This document shows, one piece after another, positions 54,772-63,195 of a stretch of 64,000 nucleotides of DNA. The stretch covers positions 434,001 to 498,000 of the forward strand of contig NZ_VFJE01000055.1 in the NCBI RefSeq assembly GCF_006385255.1, given 5' to 3'. How positions within the stretch are numbered: position 1 is the stretch's first letter; each line of letters opens with the position of its first letter. A program made the position numbers and the translations under genes. A model generated the notes under the pieces. That model had not been told where the DNA came from and searched no databases. It was given only the letters and a program-made list of their open reading frames with translations. The stretch comes from Flavobacterium microcysteis. GTDB taxonomy: Bacteria > Bacteroidota > Bacteroidia > Flavobacteriales > Flavobacteriaceae.

Positions 54772-55140
54772 TTATGCTGCCTGTTTTAGTTTGTGATAAC
54801 TCACATAAGAAAGCATGAGTACTCCTAAAACTATAAGCGGGAAGATAGCCTGAAAGCCAAAACCATCTACTGCTGCATGGCTTGCGGATGCACCAAGAAA
54901 ATCGAAAGTAAATCCGGCATAGGCCCATTCTTTCAAACGATGTGGTACAGCGGGAATAATTAAGACAAGTGCTCCCAATACTTTAAAAACGGTAATAATA
55001 ACTCCAAAATATTCAGGATATCCCAAATGACGGATACCTTCTTTGGCTAATTCGGTTTGTGATGTCAGAGCTGGCATCACACCTTCAAATAAAAAGATCA
55101 GGATGGTAGTAACCCAAAAGATAATTCGATGTTTTTTCAT
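54772..55140 (-). CDS. DoxX-family membrane protein
   Basis: A 122-residue, four-helix protein: IIFWVTTILIFLFEGVMPALTSQ, EYFGVIITVFKVLGALVLIIPAVPHRLKEWAYAGFTFDFLGASASHAAVDG and IFPLIVLGVLMLSYVSYHKLK, the DoxX-like pattern (GLGYPEYFxxxxGxxKxLGAxxL). Family members are small membrane proteins with uncertain redox roles. It is 24 bases downstream of the DinB-like gene, so the two may be co-transcribed. Confidence 0.88.
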   Translation of the reverse strand: MKKHRIIFWVTTILIFLFEGVMPALTSQTELAKEGIRHLGYPEYFGVIITVFKVLGALVLIIPAVPHRLKEWAYAGFTFDFLGASASHAAVDGFGFQAIFPLIVLGVLMLSYVSYHKLKQAA

Positions 55141-55164
55141 GGTAGTTTTAATTGATTGTTAGTT

Positions 55165-55686
55165 TTATTTAGCTATAACAGCAATAATTTTTCTGACTTG
55201 TTCTGTATGTCGTTGCGCATGAAATAGCGAGAAGTTGATCCATTCCAGACGGGTTAGGTGACCAAAAACAGGCAATTCAAAACCCATGCAGGTTTTTGAC
55301 AAATCTAATGAGTCAATGAGCTGTAGGGTGTCTTTTTTAATAGCTTTTAATTTGTCGAGTTGCTGCTGTTTGTCATGTAGGGTTTCCACTGGAATAATAA
55401 ATTCCGGTGCATCCAATTTGGTGCTGAAATCTAAAAAGATCGATTTCATAAGAGGTATTTTTTCGTCTATCGCTCTATCCGTTTCGCCTACATTTTCTGG
55501 AAGTAGGTTTTTGAGTCCCGAATTTGCTTTCAGAATATGTTCCATTACCTGGCCCACAGACCAGCTATTTTCTGCAGGGTTTTTATCCCATAAGCTGTTA
55601 TCAACAGATAAAAGCAGTTTTTCAAAGCCGTCATAAGTTGCATTGGTTGTTCCAATAAGCGCGGCAGTATCAAAGTTATTAGTCAT
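55165..55686 (-). CDS. DinB-like protein
   Basis: A 173-residue DinB superfamily protein with WSVGQVMEHILKANSGLKNLLP (first His), FGHLTRLEWINFSLFHAQRHTEQVRKIIAV at the C-terminus (two more His), a full predicted metal triad. Similar to bacillithiol or unknown-thiol-dependent enzymes in the superfamily. One of three DinB-like proteins in this window. Upstream lies a divergent unit of small genes with a 150-base spacer. Confidence 0.87.
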   Translation of the reverse strand: MTNNFDTAALIGTTNATYDGFEKLLLSVDNSLWDKNPAENSWSVGQVMEHILKANSGLKNLLPENVGETDRAIDEKIPLMKSIFLDFSTKLDAPEFIIPVETLHDKQQQLDKLKAIKKDTLQLIDSLDLSKTCMGFELPVFGHLTRLEWINFSLFHAQRHTEQVRKIIAVIAK

Positions 55687-55803
55687 AGGTTTTATTGTTT
55701 GTTATTTTTATCCAAAATTAGGTTGGCCGTAGCAATTTTATGCTGTGTAAAAAAGACAATAGGGAGGGGAGATTGCGACAAGCTGTCGTTTTCCCGAATT
55801 CGT

Positions 55804-55811
55804 TATCTTTG
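55804..55811 (+). promoter_or_regulatory. -7 box (TATCTTTG) for the small-gene chain
   Basis: TAnnTTTG match 24 bases upstream of the 50-residue gene at 55836. Confidence 0.55.
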
Positions 55812-55835
55812 TACAGTGATAGAAAACCTTTATGT

Positions 55836-55988
55836 ATGGGACGACGCAATGAAGCCAATAGGCTGGAACATAAAAAGAAAACAGACCATAAAAAGAAGCG
55901 GGAGCAGGAGGCTGAGAAGCAAAGAAAGAATAAGCTGAAAGAAATTATCAAAAAGAATAATGCTTCTAATGAAGCACAAACAGAATAA
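55836..55988 (+). CDS. Small Lys/Glu-rich protein
   Basis: A 50-residue, strongly basic coiled-coil-like protein (MGRRNEANRLEHKKKTDHKK... then KQRKNKLKEIIKKNN). A longer frame begins at 55740, but a promoter at 55804 supports the start at 55836. It ends one base before the next small gene, so they are coupled. Family not recognised; its composition suits RNA or nucleic-acid contacts, inferred only. Confidence 0.6.
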   Translation: MGRRNEANRLEHKKKTDHKKKREQEAEKQRKNKLKEIIKKNNASNEAQTE

Positions 55989-55989
55989 A

Positions 55990-56205
55990 ATGGATAGCAA
56001 AGCCTTCGAAGAATTAAAGAAAGACGTACAGGAAATCATTGACCTGTTAGCAAGTAAACAAAATAAAGAAGCCAATAACAAACTGGTTGAAGTAAGCGAA
56101 AATCTTGATGAATTATTAGACCATGCCGAAGAAGATGAAGAGCTTGTAGAGCTAGGTCGTTATATGGTATTGCTGAATCAGCTGCACCAAAAAATTAATG
56201 CCTAA
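55990..56205 (+). CDS. Small acidic helical protein
   Basis: A 71-residue protein with heptad-like acidic helices (MDSKAFEELKKDVQEIIDLL, VEVSENLDELLDHAEEDEELVELGRYMVLLNQLHQKI). The upstream frame starts at 55960 but overlaps the previous gene; I use the ATG at 55990, one base after that gene's stop. Its end overlaps the YchJ gene by eight bases. The basic neighbour and this acidic one could form a complex; function unknown. Confidence 0.6.
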   Translation: MDSKAFEELKKDVQEIIDLLASKQNKEANNKLVEVSENLDELLDHAEEDEELVELGRYMVLLNQLHQKINA

Positions 56206-56596
56206 TAAGATGGGCCAGCAATTAATCTGCCCATGTGGTTCGGGTTTGCTATTTGCCCAATGTTGCGAACCTTTCATCAACGGAACCCAGAATCCTCCAA
56301 CTGCAGAAAAACTGATGCGTTCCCGTTACAGCGCCTATGCTGTGCAGGCTGTAGATTATCTTATCGCAACTACGTATAGTTCAACAAGAAAGAATCATTC
56401 AAAATCAGATATATTGGAATGGTCTAAATCCAACCAATGGCTGAAACTGGAAGTATTGGATGCAACAGAGAATACAGTAGAGTTTAAAGCCTATTTTTTA
56501 GACAGTCGTCTTAAAGCGCAAATGCACCATGAAAAATCATTTTTCAAAAAAGAAAATGAAAGGTGGTTTTATGTGGATGGTGAATTTTTTGAATAA
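56198..56596 (+). CDS. YchJ-family SEC-C protein
   Basis: A 132-residue protein of the YchJ (UPF0225) family: N-terminal SEC-C zinc motif Cys11-Pro-Cys13-Gly...Cys22-Cys23 in CPCGSGLLFAQCCEPF, then the NTF2-like domain (ENTVEFKAYF, MHHEKSFFKKENERWFYVDGEF) with the AEKLMRSRYSAYAV segment. An ATG at 56210 is also possible. It ends a chain of three coupled small genes. YchJ function is not established; SEC-C modules bind zinc and nucleic acids or ribosomal partners. Confidence 0.88.
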   Translation: MPNKMGQQLICPCGSGLLFAQCCEPFINGTQNPPTAEKLMRSRYSAYAVQAVDYLIATTYSSTRKNHSKSDILEWSKSNQWLKLEVLDATENTVEFKAYFLDSRLKAQMHHEKSFFKKENERWFYVDGEFFE

Positions 56597-56622
56597 AGTT
56601 TTTATTAAGCTAGAAATATAGT

Positions 56623-56670
56623 GGCTCTGCGACTTTGCGAGTAATTATTTTCACGCAAAGACGCAGAGCC
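56623..56670. repeat. Dispersed hairpin repeat, copy B
   Basis: Two 17-base arms (56623-56639 and 56654-56670) with one mismatch around a loop with AATTATTT(T)CA. Lies between the YchJ gene and the lipoprotein terminator. Same family as copies at 84-126 and 62005-62063. Confidence 0.8.
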
Positions 56671-56785
56671 GCAAAGAGATTAAAAAAAGAAATGCCCTCC
56701 AAAAGGTGAAGGACATTTACTAACTCTCAAAATAACCCCCTCTTATTTTAAGGTCTTAGGGTATTGTTTTTTTTGGAAAAAAATT

Positions 56786-56823
56786 GGCTCCTGATATTAT
56801 AACCCAATAATAATTCAGGAGCC
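56786..56823 (-). terminator. Terminator after the 142-residue lipoprotein gene
   Basis: Stem GGCTCCTGA/TCAGGAGCC with a 20-base loop, followed on the minus strand by AATTTTTTT. Confidence 0.75.
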
Positions 56824-56853
56824 GGTGTATAAACTAGTAAAAATATGAACTAC

Positions 56854-57282
56854 TTATTGCTTAGTACCCTGAAAAGTGTAGGTGAGATCTGTAGCAGATT
56901 GCTCCTGTGTTTGTACTAATAATGTTTTGCTGCTAATAGTGTAGCTAAATGTACCCTCAGGAATATTACCATCACCAAAGATAGCTTGATTACTAGCATT
57001 GTATACTTTCATTGTTTTTGAAGTATAGTTTGAATAGGGCTCTCCGCTTTTTGGAGTAATTTTTAAATGAGTACCATCAACTTTAGTAACGATTAAAATT
57101 GCATCAAAATAGGTTGGTGCATCTCCTCCAAGTGGATCTAAAGTTCCTTTGTATGTACCTACAGCAGTATCTATACTTCCGCCACCACCTGGTCCATTAT
57201 TACTATCATCACTACTGCATGATGCTAAACCAAATAATGCAATTGCAATAATTCCTGCTGTTTTTAAAATTGACTTTCTCAT
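56854..57282 (-). CDS. Small beta-rich lipoprotein
   Basis: A 142-residue lipoprotein: signal MRKSILKTAGIIAIALFGLASC, Cys22, then a Ser/Asp/Gly-rich linker (SSDDSNNGPGGGG). The rest, about 100 residues (GTYKGTLDPLGGDAPTYFDAILIV, SYTISSKTLLVQTQEQSATDLTYTFQG), is probably a small lipocalin-like or DUF-type beta barrel. Not the same sequence as the 14.8-kb lipoprotein, but built the same way. It has a -7 box (TAACTTTG at 57314-57321) 32 bases upstream. Confidence 0.72.
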   Translation of the reverse strand: MRKSILKTAGIIAIALFGLASCSSDDSNNGPGGGGSIDTAVGTYKGTLDPLGGDAPTYFDAILIVTKVDGTHLKITPKSGEPYSNYTSKTMKVYNASNQAIFGDGNIPEGTFSYTISSKTLLVQTQEQSATDLTYTFQGTKQ

Positions 57283-57313
57283 TGTTTTAATTTTTTTTTA
57301 GGATTTGTGAATA

Positions 57314-57321
57314 CAAAGTTA
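57314..57321 (-). promoter_or_regulatory. -7 box (TAACTTTG) for the lipoprotein gene
   Basis: TAnnTTTG match on the minus strand 32 bases before the start at 57282. Confidence 0.5.
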
Positions 57322-57449
57322 TAGGGGTGGTATTTGGCATCCTATACCTTAAAACGAGTATATTTTTCTACCTGTTTTCAGGTATTTTTTAATCGAAAAT
57401 TTAAAAATTTAACATAAGGTGTCATTTAAGTTAATATTTTTGTGAGGCT

Positions 57450-59453
57450 ATGAAAAACAAATTATTACTCCCGCTTATCTTATTGATATCGCAGGCATTA
57501 TATTCTCAAAGGGTATATACGCTTGAAGATGATCAGACCTATACCGATAGTCTGATACAACTTATTAAAACAACACGAATTGACAGTGTTAAAGGCATTA
57601 CTGGTTTTAGACTTGCCGATTTGTACAGAAGAAGTAAAAAAAACGAATTGGCAGACGAACAGCTAGCTATTGCGAATAAAATTGCTCCAAAATATCCTTT
57701 TTTAAAAGATGTGGGTGTTTATTATAATTCCACTAAATATCTAAGTAAAGGAGATATTGAAAACTTTGAAAAGCAACTAAGTCTTGCCAACACCACGCTC
57801 AAGAAATACACCACAAAAGAGGCGTATGCCTTGCGAGCCTATATAGTAAGAAACCTGTCAATCATTCAACAGATTCATAACAACGAAAAAGAGGCGATGC
57901 GTATGCTCATAGAAGAAGCGATGCCATTAGCCAAAAAAAGCGGAGACTATGAAGTACTAAGCGGACTGTATAAGTCAGTTGGTATCATTTTTATGAATAA
58001 TGAAGAAAGGGAAAAGGCAGATGATTACCTTAAATCCGCAAAAGAATATATTGAAAAAGCATCCCGATCATCCTATACTTATAAAGAGACTAAGGCAGAA
58101 ATCTATATTATAGATGCGGAAAACCTATGCCATATTGGAAGACTGACTGAAGCGAAAAAATCACTTGATGCGGCCTATGCGATATTAAAAAACTATCCAA
58201 AGTCTAATATGAACGGTGGGTATTATTTTTCTGAGGGTTATTATTTCTATAAGGTAAAGCAATATGAAAATGCATTAAAAAGTTATGATAAGGGAATAGC
58301 TAACACCACGCTCTTTCAGGATATATATTCAGCAAATCGTCTGAAATTTGCTAAGTATCCTGTGCTAAAAGCAATGAATAGATATGAAGATGTTAAAAAT
58401 ATATTGGTTAACCTGATTGAGGATAAAAGTTCTTTTGCTATTGATGAAAAAAGATATAGTCTGGAGTTGGCTGATGCATATGAAAAGTTGGGAGATATTA
58501 AAAATGCATATAAATACAAATCAAGATATATTGTTCTTAGTGACAGCCTAAATGAAGAAGCTTCCAAGGACAAGATAACCGCACTGGAAGCAAAATTTAA
58601 TAAGGTTGAAAACGAGGCAAAAATTGCCCAATTAGAAGCTCAGCGAGAACGAGATAAACTTATCGCAGAAAATAATAAATTGTATTATGGTTTACTGGTT
58701 GCTATTTCAGTTGTATTGCTATTATTGGTAATCTTCCTTTGGAACAATTCAAAAAACCAGAAAAAAATAGCGGTTGAGCATGCTAAAAATTATGCACAGA
58801 ATTTGCAAAGCCTTAAAGACCAGAAAGAGATTGAAGTGATGCAGGCCATGATTAAAGGTGAAGAAGAAGAACGAAAAAGAATTGCCAGAGACCTTCATGA
58901 CGGAATAGGAAGTATGCTTTCGTCACTAAAAATGAGATTCATGAAAGTGAACAGTGCTTCAGAAACGGTTAACCTTAATGAAATTGAAAGTATGAACACG
59001 CTGCTCAATAATTCGATTACTGAATTGCGACAAGTTTCCTATAATCTCATTCCGGAATCGCTTCTTAAATTAGGGCTTGAACATGCACTCAGCGATTTGT
59101 GCCATATGCTAAAGACTGACGATATTCATATTGACTTTCATGCCAACAACATTAAAGAAGATATTCCGGAAAGTATTCAGATTACTATTTACAGAATCGT
59201 GCAGGAACTTCTTAACAATGCCCTGAAACATTCTAAGAGCAGTGAGATTTTAGTGGATTGTAGCCAGAATCAATCTGTATTTTTTATCACAATTGAAGAT
59301 AACGGCATAGGGTTCGATCTTGAAAAAATGAACGAGTTTAATGGCCAGGGTCTTAAGAATTTGAAAAATAGGGTGGAGCTTCTTAACGGAAAAATAGAAA
59401 TTGATTCTTCACACGAAAGAGGAACGGCATTTAATATTGAGTTATCTATTTAA
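57450..59453 (+). CDS. TPR sensor histidine kinase (HisKA_3 type)
   Basis: A 667-residue membrane kinase. Signal peptide (MKNKLLLPLILLISQALYSQ), then TPR-like helices (about 25-370; KPNELADEQLAIANKI-like repeats such as KADDYLKSAKEYIEKA and KQYENALKSYDKGIA), a coiled coil, one TM helix (about 409-431, LYYGLLVAISVVLLLLVIFLW) and a cytoplasmic kinase of the HisKA_3 type (His483 in RIARDLHDGIGSML) with an HATPase (YRIVQELLNNALKHSK, EDNGIGF). The adjacent LuxR-type regulator is its likely partner; a common Bacteroidota arrangement. Ligand unknown; TPRs suggest protein or peptide contact in the periplasm. Confidence 0.9.
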   Translation: MKNKLLLPLILLISQALYSQRVYTLEDDQTYTDSLIQLIKTTRIDSVKGITGFRLADLYRRSKKNELADEQLAIANKIAPKYPFLKDVGVYYNSTKYLSKGDIENFEKQLSLANTTLKKYTTKEAYALRAYIVRNLSIIQQIHNNEKEAMRMLIEEAMPLAKKSGDYEVLSGLYKSVGIIFMNNEEREKADDYLKSAKEYIEKASRSSYTYKETKAEIYIIDAENLCHIGRLTEAKKSLDAAYAILKNYPKSNMNGGYYFSEGYYFYKVKQYENALKSYDKGIANTTLFQDIYSANRLKFAKYPVLKAMNRYEDVKNILVNLIEDKSSFAIDEKRYSLELADAYEKLGDIKNAYKYKSRYIVLSDSLNEEASKDKITALEAKFNKVENEAKIAQLEAQRERDKLIAENNKLYYGLLVAISVVLLLLVIFLWNNSKNQKKIAVEHAKNYAQNLQSLKDQKEIEVMQAMIKGEEEERKRIARDLHDGIGSMLSSLKMRFMKVNSASETVNLNEIESMNTLLNNSITELRQVSYNLIPESLLKLGLEHALSDLCHMLKTDDIHIDFHANNIKEDIPESIQITIYRIVQELLNNALKHSKSSEILVDCSQNQSVFFITIEDNGIGFDLEKMNEFNGQGLKNLKNRVELLNGKIEIDSSHERGTAFNIELSI

Positions 59454-59459
59454 TCAGAC

Positions 59460-60095
59460 ATGACCATGATAAAACCTTATAAAACAGTAATCGTTGACGA
59501 TCATCCTATAGTAAGTGAGGGATTACAAGTGCTTTTTTCGCAGTCTAAAGAAGTAGAAATAATCAGGAGTTTTAAGACCGGAGCTGCATTGCTGGACTAT
59601 GGAAGCCTGGGAAAAGTTGATATTATTTTATTGGATATTTTCCTTCCGGATATCAACGGAATCGATTTGTGTCTGAAAATCAAAAAAAGCTACCCGAAAA
59701 TTATCATTCTGGCTATGAGCAGCCAGTCGGAAAGAAGCATTGTTCTACAAATGATTAAGAATGGTGCCAATGGTTATCTGCTTAAAAGTGCTTCATTGGA
59801 TGAATTTAAGAGCTGTATTCATAAAGCTATTGAAGGCGAATTGGCCTTTAGTAATGAAGTGAAGGGAATTGTACAAAAAACCAATATTCATGACCTTAAA
59901 GCTATTCCAAGGCTAACACGTAGGGAGAAGGAAATACTGTTGCTTTTAGCGGATGGAAAATCGACTCAGGAAATATCAGACGCTTTGTTTTTGAGCTATC
60001 TGACCGTACAGACACACAGAAGGAATCTGCTAAGTAAGTGTCAGGTTAAAAATGTCGCTGAGCTTTTAAAATTCGCAAAAGAAAATGCTTTGTAG
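59460..60095 (+). CDS. LuxR/NarL-type response regulator
   Basis: A 211-residue regulator with a receiver domain (VIVDDHPIVSEG; Asp59 in IILLDIFLPDINGID; LAMSSQSE and YLLKSAS) and a C-terminal LuxR HTH (about 146-205; LTRREKEILLLLADGKSTQEISDALFLSYLTVQTHRRNLLSK). Six bases behind the kinase gene, so the two form a two-component pair. It abuts the converging MFS gene with no spacer. Confidence 0.93.
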   Translation: MTMIKPYKTVIVDDHPIVSEGLQVLFSQSKEVEIIRSFKTGAALLDYGSLGKVDIILLDIFLPDINGIDLCLKIKKSYPKIIILAMSSQSERSIVLQMIKNGANGYLLKSASLDEFKSCIHKAIEGELAFSNEVKGIVQKTNIHDLKAIPRLTRREKEILLLLADGKSTQEISDALFLSYLTVQTHRRNLLSKCQVKNVAELLKFAKENAL

Positions 60096-61517
60096 TTAGT
60101 TAGCTTTTGGAGAAAGTTTTTCATTTCTATGTGAAATAAAAAATAAAAAGACACTAACAATCAGCAACAATACAATATTCAGAATTGTAGCCGCTCTATA
60201 AGCCTCCAGATAGGTTTCGACATTTCTGTCTGGATCTTTTAAGTTATAAAAAAATATACCTCCAACAATTCCCACACCTAAAGCAATTGCTGTTTGCTGA
60301 AAGGTTGAATAGGTTCCAGAAGCCATTCCTGCTAAAGAAGAAGGAAGGCTTCGTAAAGAAACGGTCAATAAAGAAGGAAGTACTGTACCACATCCGATTC
60401 CGTACACAAAAAAGATTACAGGAAAGAAAGGTCGTGCGGTTACTGAGCCGTCCAGAAGGAATATGTGAAAGAGCAGTGATACAATCATAAGTATAACGCC
60501 AAAAATAAGAACGAACTTTCCATACAAAGGAATCAGTCGTATTGACACTAATGAGGCAATGACATATCCAACTCCCTGAAAAACAAAATACAGTCCGGTA
60601 TTAAAGGAACTGATGCCAAATCCGGTTTGCAGCAATACTACATTAATCAGGAAATAGGAATCCTGAACCATAAAATAAAAGATGGAAGCAAAAAGCCCGA
60701 CTGTAAAATCCCGATGCTTGAAAATCCGTATGTCTATAAGAGTAAGTTTTCCTTTGTTCTGTCTGATGCGTTGTTGCCAGAAAAATAGCAATGATATTAG
60801 GAGTGACAGTCCAAAAAGAGCAAATATCCATAACGGCCAACCGAGTTCTCTTCCCTGTACGATTGGATAAATAAAACAAGCCAAAGTCAAAACGAGCAAT
60901 GCGGCTCCCAGGCTGTCAAATTTTTGAGTTCGGACTATGGCTGTGTTTTCCAGATATTTGATGGATAAAAAAATGGCAACTATGCCAATTGGTACATTGA
61001 TTAAAAACAACAAACGCCATCCATCTATAAAGCTATGAATTTCAGGAAGTACGCCGCCTAAAAATTGACCAATAACTGAAGCAGCTCCCGCTATACTACC
61101 ATAAATACCCAACGCTTTTGTACGGGATTTTTGGTCTTGGAAAAGAACCTGGATATAGGATATGCCTTGCGGTACCATAAATGCAGCGCTTATTCCCTGA
61201 ATCGTCCGGCCTATATTAAGCTGAATCGTATTTTGAGCCAGTCCGCACAAAAAAGAAGAAAGTGTAAAAGCAGCCATACCAATAATAAAAACAGGCTTTT
61301 TCCCGAAATAATCGCCAGCTCTACCGCCGGCAATTAAAAAGGAAGCATAACCCAAAACATACAGCACAATAACCCATTGCATGTCTGTATCTGTTCCTTT
61401 AATTCCAATTTTTATAGAAGGTATGGCAACATTAACCACAAAAATATCAATCACTGATAAAAATACAGCGGTTGATACCAATACAAGAAGTGACCACTTC
61501 GAAATACTCCTGCCCAT
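60096..61517 (-). CDS. MFS exporter, DHA2 (14-TM) type
   Basis: A 473-residue major facilitator with 14 predicted helices, resembling the EmrB/QacA drug:H+ antiporter subfamily: LSVIDIFVVNVAIPSI in TM1, RAGDYFGKKPVFIIGM motif A, and NIGRTIQGISAAFMVPQGISYIQ in TM4 (motif B/C area). Predicted to export a toxic compound using the proton motive force; substrate unknown. The divergent HxlR-type regulator, 70 bases away, is the likely controller. Confidence 0.9.
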   Translation of the reverse strand: MGRSISKWSLLVLVSTAVFLSVIDIFVVNVAIPSIKIGIKGTDTDMQWVIVLYVLGYASFLIAGGRAGDYFGKKPVFIIGMAAFTLSSFLCGLAQNTIQLNIGRTIQGISAAFMVPQGISYIQVLFQDQKSRTKALGIYGSIAGAASVIGQFLGGVLPEIHSFIDGWRLLFLINVPIGIVAIFLSIKYLENTAIVRTQKFDSLGAALLVLTLACFIYPIVQGRELGWPLWIFALFGLSLLISLLFFWQQRIRQNKGKLTLIDIRIFKHRDFTVGLFASIFYFMVQDSYFLINVVLLQTGFGISSFNTGLYFVFQGVGYVIASLVSIRLIPLYGKFVLIFGVILMIVSLLFHIFLLDGSVTARPFFPVIFFVYGIGCGTVLPSLLTVSLRSLPSSLAGMASGTYSTFQQTAIALGVGIVGGIFFYNLKDPDRNVETYLEAYRAATILNIVLLLIVSVFLFFISHRNEKLSPKAN

Positions 61518-61587
61518 AACGCAATTTTTAGTACATTTATGGGTTAAAATTAGGGCGCTTTACTAGCGTCCACAAGTAGTTTATAAA

Positions 61588-61977
61588 ATGATACCTAGTA
61601 TGAAAAATAATACTAATACTGATTCTCAGTCGGTTGAAAATAAAGAAAATTTTGATTTTTCTGAAAATAATTGTCCTATCAAAAATGTATTCAAAGTAAT
61701 TGGCGGAAAATGGAAAGTCCCACTCATAAATGCCATCAGTCAGGAATGTCCAAAACGCTTTGGAGAATTGAAGCGAAAGATGGAAGATGTAACTCAGACG
61801 ACATTAACTCTACAATTAAGAGAATTGGAACGTGACGGAATCATCTGTAGAAAGGTCTATGCCGAATCGCCTCCTCGGGTTGAATATAAACTATCAGAAC
61901 ATGGAATCAAGTTGGTTCCTATCCTAAAAGTTTTAAACGAATGGTGGGACGAATACTGCGAGCATAAAAAAGATTGA
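61588..61977 (+). CDS. HxlR-family transcriptional regulator
   Basis: A 129-residue winged-helix HxlR/MarR-like protein: NCPIKNVFKVIGGKWKVPLINAI (with the conserved Cys in the N-terminal region), FGELKRKMEDVTQTTLTLQLRELERDGIICRKVY and the ending NEWWDEYCEH. Cys near the N-terminus is often redox- or electrophile-sensing in this family. It diverges from the MFS gene and probably regulates it and itself. An ATG at 61600 is an alternative start. Confidence 0.92.
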   Translation: MIPSMKNNTNTDSQSVENKENFDFSENNCPIKNVFKVIGGKWKVPLINAISQECPKRFGELKRKMEDVTQTTLTLQLRELERDGIICRKVYAESPPRVEYKLSEHGIKLVPILKVLNEWWDEYCEHKKD

Positions 61978-62004
61978 TTATCCGGAATAATATACATTGT
62001 TATG

Positions 62005-62063
62005 CTTTGCGGCTCTGCGACTTTGCGTGAAATAATTATTCGTAAAGGCGCAGAGCCGCAAAG
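62005..62063. repeat. Dispersed hairpin repeat, copy C
   Basis: Two 23-base arms (62005-62027 and 62041-62063) with one mismatch and one wobble around a 13-base loop; the loop, read on the complement, is AATAATTATTTCA. The longest of the three copies and in inverted orientation relative to copies at 84-126 and 56623-56670. Confidence 0.85.
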
Positions 62064-62203
62064 GTTATTGTTTTTGACAAGTAGATTAATCTAAAGAAAG
62101 ATGATCCTGACATCGGTCGTAGACAGAGAAACCTTTGTCTGGCAATAGAATACCGATGAGGTTCAACGAAAAATTCATGGAACATTATTCCATCCTCAAA
62201 TAG

Positions 62204-63049
62204 TTATCGCCTGGAAGTAATTGTTGACCCCGCTGATGCAGCAACGACAAAAACTACAGCTAAGATTTCGTTGAAGGAAAGGTATTCCTGTAAAAATATA
62301 AAAGCACAAATGGCAGCGGCTGCCGGTTCTAAACTCATCAAAATACTAAACGTTCGTGCAGGAAGCCTGCCCAAAGCTTTCATCTCTAAAGTAAACGGAA
62401 TAGCGCTTGATAAAAGCGCCAAAGCGATTCCCATACCTAAAAACTTAGGAGTAAGACTGTTCAGTCCATCTCCAAAAATTCCAAAAGGCACAACAAGGCA
62501 AGCGGCTATAAGCATACCCGTTGCAACAGCTTGATTGCCATCCATCCTTTTTGAAACTTTTCCTCCAATAACAATATAGGCCGCCCAAAAAACACCAGCT
62601 AATGTAGCTAAAGCCGCACCCAGAATATCCACTCCGTTTGTTGTCCAGGGAGCAATCAACACAATACCTGCAGCAGCAAGCAATACCCATAAAAAATCAA
62701 CGGCACGCTTGGAACCCAATACAGCTACCATTAAAGGGCCTATGAATTCTAATGTTACGGCTAATCCTATGGGAATCCTTTCAATTGCAAAATAAAACAC
62801 CAGGTTCATGGCGCCGAGGCAAAGACCGTAAGGAATTACAAACTTCCATTGCTCTTTGGTGAATTTTGTCAAATTTGGTCTGTAAACCGCCATTAAGATC
62901 AACGCCGATATACCAATACGTAGCGATGCTGTTCCCGCAGCACCTATGGATGGGAAAAGTGTTTTGGCTATCGCTGCTCCCGATTGTACGCTGATTATAG
63001 CAAAAAGTACAGCAGGAATAGGAGGTATGTTGATGTTTCTGAGTCTCAT
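62204..63049 (-). CDS. rhtA: RhtA-like EamA-family exporter
   Basis: A 281-residue, ten-helix EamA/DMT transporter. It matches E. coli RhtA (threonine/homoserine exporter) in several places: SVQSGAAIAKTLFPSIGA-AGTASLRIGISALILM, PIGLAVTLEFIGPL, FWAAYIVIGGKVSKR, LLSSAIPFTLEMKALGRLP and RTFSILMSLEPAAAAICAFIFLQE. Function inferred from this similarity: export of threonine, homoserine or similar amino acids. A -7 box (TAATTTTG, 63072-63079) lies 23 bases upstream. Confidence 0.88.
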   Translation of the reverse strand: MRLRNINIPPIPAVLFAIISVQSGAAIAKTLFPSIGAAGTASLRIGISALILMAVYRPNLTKFTKEQWKFVIPYGLCLGAMNLVFYFAIERIPIGLAVTLEFIGPLMVAVLGSKRAVDFLWVLLAAAGIVLIAPWTTNGVDILGAALATLAGVFWAAYIVIGGKVSKRMDGNQAVATGMLIAACLVVPFGIFGDGLNSLTPKFLGMGIALALLSSAIPFTLEMKALGRLPARTFSILMSLEPAAAAICAFIFLQEYLSFNEILAVVFVVAASAGSTITSRR

Positions 63050-63071
63050 AGGAAGATTGCGTTTGCGTAGG

Positions 63072-63079
63072 CAAAATTA
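63072..63079 (-). promoter_or_regulatory. -7 box (TAATTTTG) for the rhtA-like gene
   Basis: TAnnTTTG match on the minus strand, 23 bases before the start at 63049. Confidence 0.45.
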
Positions 63080-63161
63080 CAAAATTGCAAGGCAGAATAA
63101 CGAGTTGTCAGGATTTTTGCGAATTTGTTATAAAACTTTATAAGTTTGTTGAAGGAACTCT

Positions 63162-63169
63162 TATATTTG
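63162..63169 (+). promoter_or_regulatory. -7 box (TATATTTG) for the aspartyl-protease-like gene
   Basis: TAnnTTTG match 27 bases before the start at 63196. Confidence 0.5.
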
Positions 63170-63195
63170 GCAACGAAGACCGAAAAAAATACTCC

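Noticed and set aside
54677..54928. Upstream extension of the HipA-like frame by 84 residues
   Set aside because: It lies inside the DoxX gene and the hairpin between them, and has no conserved content; ATG at 54676 fits better.
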